Below, one piece after another: positions 6,315-10,013 of a DNA stretch of 10,013 bases (positions are counted from its first letter, which is position 1; each line of letters begins with the position of its first letter). Both the position numbers and the translations under genes were made by a program. Origin of the DNA: Desulfuromonas sp. SDB. GTDB taxonomy: Bacteria > SDB-A. The stretch is from NCBI GenBank assembly GCA_001412365.1, contig LKUE01000321.1:1-10013 (forward strand), given 5' to 3'. The notes beneath the pieces were generated by a model. The model had not been told where the DNA came from, searched no databases, and worked only from the letters and a program-made list of their open reading frames with translations.

Positions 6315-7340
6315 ATGATAAAAAAAGCACGAACGATGCATGTATTAATATTTATAATTTTTATTTCTGCTTCAATTTTCGTTGGCTGTTCAACTATACC
6401 TTTAGAAGAGGGTAGTCAGGCAGAGGTAGAAATCGAGGTTACCTATAACCTTATTGCAGAGGGAACTAGTGCTGATGGACTGGGGATTAGATTTTCCTGG
6501 GATCAAATTGACGGTGCTAGATTGTATCGTTTGTTATTTGATGTAAACGGTACCACTTTAGTGGATACTGTTTTCGCTGCATTTGAAGTGGATAGTGCTG
6601 GAGACACTGCCTATAATAATTTTTTCGTTCACGAAAATATAACCCAGTTGGGAGATTATAAGGTCCAGTTCTCTACATCCAGCTCAGGAGGATCATGGCA
6701 AAATATTGATTCAGCATCCACTGTAACTGAATCCGGAGCATCATATCTGGTTTCTTATGACTGTGCTGGTCCTTTTGCCATGTATTGGGATACAGCTGGT
6801 TTTGAGATAATCGGCAGAGAAAATATGTCTTTGCATTCAGTAGCCGAAATATATCTCTATGATCCCTGTGATTCTGCTTGGAGAATTGATACCACCTTGT
6901 TTGTAATTGACACTACGGTAACTGCCATTGACACAACCATTGTTATTGATACACTGGTTGTTCCACCTGAAACTACTGTTGTAATAGACACTACTTTTGC
7001 CTATGACACCACCATTACCGAAGACAGCGCTACCGCCTTTATACAATTCAATACCGGAATAACTCCTCCACTACTGGGAGCAAATCAATCAGGCGTAGTC
7101 AACGCCGGCACTGATAGTACTTGGTCTAATTTAACTGTAGCACGGTTAGGAGATGAATACGGTACTTCCGCACTAATATCTCTCAATGACATCTTTTGGC
7201 TGCAGAGTTCTGATGGAAGATATATGAAGTTGAGAATTGACAGTATGTACATTGCTCCGGTTACCAGTGATCTTGACACTGCTATTGTCTATTTTACCTA
7301 CCGCTATCAATTAATTCCTAATTTTAGATATGTATATTAA
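6315..7340 (+). CDS. FnIII-like lipoprotein with Asp-Thr-Thr repeat tract
   Basis: This 341-residue protein belongs to no named family I recognise. Residues 1-24 form a lipoprotein signal peptide (basic N-region, hydrophobic core, lipobox FVGC) with lipidated Cys25, so the mature protein should be anchored to an envelope membrane. Residues 44-121 look like an FnIII/Ig-type sandwich: IRFSWDQIDGARLYRLLFDV at 58-77, closing with LGDYKVQFSTSSSG (112-125). Residues 126-190 contain Cys150 and Cys185, perhaps a disulfide. Residues 191-233 are a low-complexity tract of [I/V/Y]-D-T-T units, and 240-341 a further beta-rich region ending in alternating Tyr/Phe strands. Every one of its 16 Asp-Ser/Thr pairs is followed by A, I, L, V, M or T, matching the Bacteroidetes O-glycosylation sequon. 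It heads a three-lipoprotein operon with tight spacing (12 bases to the next ATG). A structural or carbohydrate-related envelope role is likely, but the function is unknown. Confidence 0.85.
   Translation: MIKKARTMHVLIFIIFISASIFVGCSTIPLEEGSQAEVEIEVTYNLIAEGTSADGLGIRFSWDQIDGARLYRLLFDVNGTTLVDTVFAAFEVDSAGDTAYNNFFVHENITQLGDYKVQFSTSSSGGSWQNIDSASTVTESGASYLVSYDCAGPFAMYWDTAGFEIIGRENMSLHSVAEIYLYDPCDSAWRIDTTLFVIDTTVTAIDTTIVIDTLVVPPETTVVIDTTFAYDTTITEDSATAFIQFNTGITPPLLGANQSGVVNAGTDSTWSNLTVARLGDEYGTSALISLNDIFWLQSSDGRYMKLRIDSMYIAPVTSDLDTAIVYFTYRYQLIPNFRYVY
6885..7013 (+). repeat. Asp-Thr-Thr protein repeat tract in the first lipoprotein
   Basis: This encodes residues 191-233, with six D-T-T/L units (Asp at 192, 199, 206, 212, 225, 231) spaced 6-7 residues apart except for one 13-residue gap, each preceded by Ile or Tyr. 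The codons vary between copies (GAT or GAC; ACC, ACT, ACA or ACG), so this is a repeat kept at protein level rather than a recent DNA duplication. It probably forms an extended linker or stalk between the N- and C-terminal beta domains and contains closely spaced Thr residues suited to O-glycosylation. Confidence 0.8.
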
Positions 7341-7352
7341 AGGAGGATTTAA

Positions 7353-8351
7353 ATGGTAATAAGTAAAACCAGGATAATTATTTCGATAATTGCCATATTT
7401 GCAGTCTTCCTTGCCGGTTGCTCAAAAAAACCATCTGATCCGGATATTTCTGATTCAGTAGCTCCATTCATTAATCAAGATGATTCAACTACTGCAGGAA
7501 TTACAACCGGTATTGCAGGTATTGAGTTCACTGGGAATACCATTAATGTATATTTAAGCGTTAAAAGTACCGAAAATTTTCCAGTGGACAGTCTTTGGGC
7601 TGGGAACTTTGACATAAGCGAAATTTACGATAATGGTCAAGGAGGTTTAGATACAGTTGACCTGATTTATGAAGATTTAGCTGTAACTAAACACATATTC
7701 TCAGACAATTCCAATGTTTCCATAATTTTACTTAAGAGTAATTCCAGCACTGTATCTGCATATGGCACAAATATGAATACTGGCATGAAATTGGTAGCCA
7801 ATGAAAAAAGAGCTGCTGATTCTTTGGCAGTTTTAGCTTTCCATAGTTACGATACCCTGCTCACTGATTTCACCAGAAACATCGCTCTGATTGAAGGAGC
7901 TATTGATGAACCAGATTATTGGGGAAGAAGTTGTCAGTTTAGAGCATTGTACCGGGCCATTGATGAATTGATGGATCAAACGGGAAGAAAAGGAATCATC
8001 GTATTCGGAGATGGATTGAACAATGAAGACCCCCGTGAACAAAATGCGGTAATTGACAGCTTAGTCAATTGTAACATTCCAGTGTACTTTGTAGTTTACG
8101 GTGATACCCCTGATACCAATTGTTTGGAAACTATATGTAATCAAACTGGCGGATTTTATACCTACTACCGTACTTCCGCTTCGATGTGGGCAATGATGGA
8201 TGATATCAGAAACAATTACGACTTGTACAAGATCAGCTGGACCAGAAGAACTCCTTCCGGCAGAAGAGGTATTATTGATATTTCCACCCAGTATCAGAGT
8301 GCAATTGGAATTTCATCAAGCACAGCACTTTATTATTTTGAGGCTCCTTAA
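7353..8351 (+). CDS. VWFA-related domain lipoprotein with degraded MIDAS
   Basis: The 332-residue protein has a clear lipoprotein signal (lipobox FLAGC, lipidated Cys23). Residues 55-110 match the small beta domain that precedes the VWA fold in bacterial VWFA-related proteins (TIGR03436-like): FPVDSLWAGNFDISEIYDNG at 76-95. The VWA fold spans about 120-295: SIILLK strand (123-128), LAVLAFHSYDTLLTDFT (158-174), RALYRAIDEL (197-206), GRKGIIVFGDGLNNED (211-226), PVYFVVYG, CNQTGGFY (262-269) and a closing YKISW (292-296). VWA domains usually bind a metal through D-x-S-x-S; here the equivalent positions read K128-x-N130-x-S132, so the site has lost its key Asp, while Asp220 of the third loop remains. 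It is therefore more likely a protein-binding scaffold than a classic metal-dependent adhesin. AGGAGG at 7341-7346 supports the ATG at 7353. Second gene of the lipoprotein operon. Confidence 0.9.
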   Translation: MVISKTRIIISIIAIFAVFLAGCSKKPSDPDISDSVAPFINQDDSTTAGITTGIAGIEFTGNTINVYLSVKSTENFPVDSLWAGNFDISEIYDNGQGGLDTVDLIYEDLAVTKHIFSDNSNVSIILLKSNSSTVSAYGTNMNTGMKLVANEKRAADSLAVLAFHSYDTLLTDFTRNIALIEGAIDEPDYWGRSCQFRALYRAIDELMDQTGRKGIIVFGDGLNNEDPREQNAVIDSLVNCNIPVYFVVYGDTPDTNCLETICNQTGGFYTYYRTSASMWAMMDDIRNNYDLYKISWTRRTPSGRRGIIDISTQYQSAIGISSSTALYYFEAP

Positions 8352-8365
8352 AAAGGAGGATATGA

Positions 8366-9964
8366 ATGAGATTTAAACTTTCTTTGATATTCTATATTCT
8401 AGTTGCAACGGTAGCTTTTATCTGGTTTGGGTGTTCCACTGCTCCTGAAGGTCCCGAGCCGACAAATAAAGCGCCTGAAACTTATATAGCAAATGTCCCC
8501 CCGGTAGGTGATACTATTCCAGCAGTTACTTTAGTATACTGGTATGGTGTTGACGATGACGGATTTATTGCTTATTACGAATGGGCTCATACAGCTGACT
8601 CAGTGGATCCAAATCAGATCACCGATTGGGATTCAATTGCGGCAACTGATGATACCATGGCTTTAACCGTTGATGATGTTGATCCCTCTATTATTGTAAT
8701 TGACACCTTAATTGACACTACCGTTGTGGGTATTGATACTTTTATAGATTCGACCTTCACTTATTTTTTCACCGGTTATTTCTATGTACGGGCATACGAT
8801 AATGAAGGTGCGGTTGATCCTACTCCAGCGTGGAGAGGATGGAATGTATACAGTGTGAAACCCAGAATTGAGATCACTGCGCCGGATGCATCATCAGGTA
8901 TGCTCAGTCATTATTTAGCCACTGATCCAATATTTTTCCCCAAAGGAGATACTCCAACTGTATTTATACTTGATGATACTACTGCCCTGTGGAAGGGGGT
9001 AGAAGTGTGGTGGAACCGGGCAGATACCTTGAATCAAGAGGGCAATGATCCTATCGGCTACCGGTTTAGAATTGATAATGAAAACTGGAGTAATTGGACT
9101 GATGAAGATCCTGCTACTGCCGGTGATTCCTATATATACTTCACCGGACCAATAGCTGATGGAATGCACACTTTCCATCTCCAGGGAAGAAATGCCTCCC
9201 ATATTGAGAGTAGAATTGATTCAATGTGCTTTTATGCGGTAAATCCCAATATTGATGACGGTAAGATAATAATTGCTCTGGCTTCCGGATTGACCTACAA
9301 CCTAAATCAGTTCTGGTATGATACCTTGATGATGAAAGTAAGACCTAATGCTGACTATGAAATACTGAACCGCGAATTCACCCAGCCAATGTTCACCCAT
9401 CAGGATTTGCAGGGAGTTAGTCTAATAATTTATATTAAAGATGATATGACTACCTCTGATCCTGGAATCAAAAAGGATTCTTTGATTTTATGGAACTATA
9501 CCAATGTGGGCGGAAAAGTTTGGATCTTCGGTTTAAAGATGCTCAATGTTCTGGAGCCAACTATGATTGGAACCCAGTTAATTGAAGAAAGATTCGGTAT
9601 AGAATTTTTTGGCATATCTAATACTAAAACCCTTAGGGGTGTCTATCCCTGCTGGCAGGCTCCAAATTACAACTTGCCCTCAGACACCTTGCTAGTAGAT
9701 GAAGATCATGCTTTCCCCTCGGATACAATGTTATCTTTATGTGAGAACTACAGGTCATCCGATCCCAATGTAGAGGTAATCTATCATTGGTTCGGAAACA
9801 CTCCCTGGAATGAAACTCCGGTAGGAATAACTCATCTGGATACCCAAAGAGATATTCAGATAGCTTTATTCGGATTCTCAGGATACTGTATGCATTGGGA
9901 TAGTTTAAGTTATGAACCGATTGCAACCATCTACGATGAAATGCTAACCTGGTTCGGATTGTAA
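8366..9964 (+). CDS. Multidomain lipoprotein: Ig-like N-terminus, Rossmann-like C-terminus
   Basis: This 532-residue protein starts at ATG 8366, six bases after AGGAGG (8354-8359). The signal peptide ends in lipobox WFGC with Cys23. A short Pro-rich linker leads to NKAPETYI (34-41) and YWYGVDDDGFIAYYEW (58-73), a pattern seen in Ig-like domains of large exported proteins of FCB and candidate-phylum bacteria. An Asp-Thr tract sits at 112-130. A second beta-sandwich region spans about 166-292, including GYRFRIDNENWSNW (231-244) and DGMHTFHLQGRN (265-276). Residues 298-532 look like an alpha/beta domain: GKIIIALASG (299-308), VSLIIYIKDD (351-360) and LWNYTNVGGKVWIFG (375-389), the last like the YV-x-x-GG-x-LW-x-x-G segment of glutamine-amidotransferase-like or ThuA-like folds; I see no catalytic Cys-His pair. 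Last gene of the lipoprotein operon, 14 bases after the VWFA gene. Envelope role likely, substrate unknown. Confidence 0.85.
   Translation: MRFKLSLIFYILVATVAFIWFGCSTAPEGPEPTNKAPETYIANVPPVGDTIPAVTLVYWYGVDDDGFIAYYEWAHTADSVDPNQITDWDSIAATDDTMALTVDDVDPSIIVIDTLIDTTVVGIDTFIDSTFTYFFTGYFYVRAYDNEGAVDPTPAWRGWNVYSVKPRIEITAPDASSGMLSHYLATDPIFFPKGDTPTVFILDDTTALWKGVEVWWNRADTLNQEGNDPIGYRFRIDNENWSNWTDEDPATAGDSYIYFTGPIADGMHTFHLQGRNASHIESRIDSMCFYAVNPNIDDGKIIIALASGLTYNLNQFWYDTLMMKVRPNADYEILNREFTQPMFTHQDLQGVSLIIYIKDDMTTSDPGIKKDSLILWNYTNVGGKVWIFGLKMLNVLEPTMIGTQLIEERFGIEFFGISNTKTLRGVYPCWQAPNYNLPSDTLLVDEDHAFPSDTMLSLCENYRSSDPNVEVIYHWFGNTPWNETPVGITHLDTQRDIQIALFGFSGYCMHWDSLSYEPIATIYDEMLTWFGL
8699..8755 (+). repeat. Second Asp-Thr repeat tract, in the third lipoprotein
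   Basis: This encodes residues 112-130, with four I-D-(T/S)-x units (Asp at 113, 117, 124, 128). It is the same style as the tract in the first lipoprotein of the operon, though shorter and set within, not between, the predicted N-terminal beta domain. Copies differ in codon use, so the repeat is not a recent DNA expansion. Confidence 0.65.
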
Positions 9965-9988
9965 TTAACTGTTATTAAATAGAATAAA

Positions 9989-10013
9989 AAAGGTTGGTTT
10001 TTAACCAACCTTT
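9989..10013 (+). terminator. Intrinsic terminator of the lipoprotein operon
   Basis: A perfect 11 bp stem (9989-9999 with 10003-10013, AAAGGTTGGTT against AACCAACCTTT) with a 3-base T loop begins 24 bases after the stop of the last lipoprotein gene. The T-run expected after the stem starts within the arm and is cut by the window edge. An A-run on the left side (9985-9991) means the hairpin could also terminate transcripts from the minus strand. Confidence 0.85.

Noticed and set aside
8915-9202. Antisense open frame in the third lipoprotein gene, and a similar one at 9633-9926
   Set aside because: Both are antisense to a well-supported coding region and lack start signals or domain features.
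1-10013. CRISPR array, insertion sequence, tRNA or rRNA
   Set aside because: No regularly spaced DNA repeats, transposase motifs, terminal inverted repeats or cloverleaf sequences were seen.

Overview
The window is AT-rich bacterial DNA, densely packed, with strong AGGAGG-type ribosome binding sites, GTG as well as ATG starts, and several exported or lipid-anchored proteins that carry Ig/FnIII-like domains and Asp-Thr repeats. This combination (ScpB, an F420_ligase-family protein, a DUF2723/TMEM260-like membrane protein, Gram-negative-style lipoproteins) suggests a diderm from the FCB group or a neighbouring candidate phylum such as Cloacimonadota. That placement is inference; there is no rRNA or other strong taxonomic marker here.

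Layout. Bases 1-120 hold no gene I can support. A small secreted acidic protein (176-604, minus) ends in a perfect intrinsic terminator. A divergent region (605-762) with an extended -10 promoter starts a plus-strand housekeeping operon: scpB (763-1401), an F420_ligase-family protein (1391-2071), an RsuA/RluB-type pseudouridine synthase (2083-2811) and rpsT for ribosomal protein S20 (2825-3079). Facing it, on the minus strand, is a two-gene unit with a 14 bp overlap: a DPM1/ArnC-like GT2 glycosyltransferase (4960-6096) followed by a DUF2723 GT-C-like membrane protein (3099-4973). From the same 218 bp intergenic region, a three-gene lipoprotein operon runs rightward: an FnIII-like lipoprotein with an Asp-Thr-Thr repeat tract (6315-7340), a VWFA-related lipoprotein whose metal site is degraded (7353-8351), and a multidomain lipoprotein with N-terminal beta-sandwich regions and a probable Rossmann-like C-terminal domain (8366-9964). 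It closes with an 11 bp hairpin terminator at the window edge.

How it may work together. The left half is chromosome segregation, RNA modification and translation. The right half looks like envelope biology. The GT2 enzyme could charge a polyprenyl phosphate with a sugar, and the DUF2723 protein could transfer that sugar to exported proteins. The three lipoproteins are strikingly rich in D-(S/T)-(A/I/L/V/M/T), the sequon of the Bacteroidetes general O-glycosylation system: I count 38 matches in the three, against about three in the other seven proteins of the window. The most interesting hypothesis is therefore a divergently transcribed pair of units, one making a protein O-glycosylation machinery and the other its lipoprotein substrates. 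This is inferred from sequence pattern and position only.
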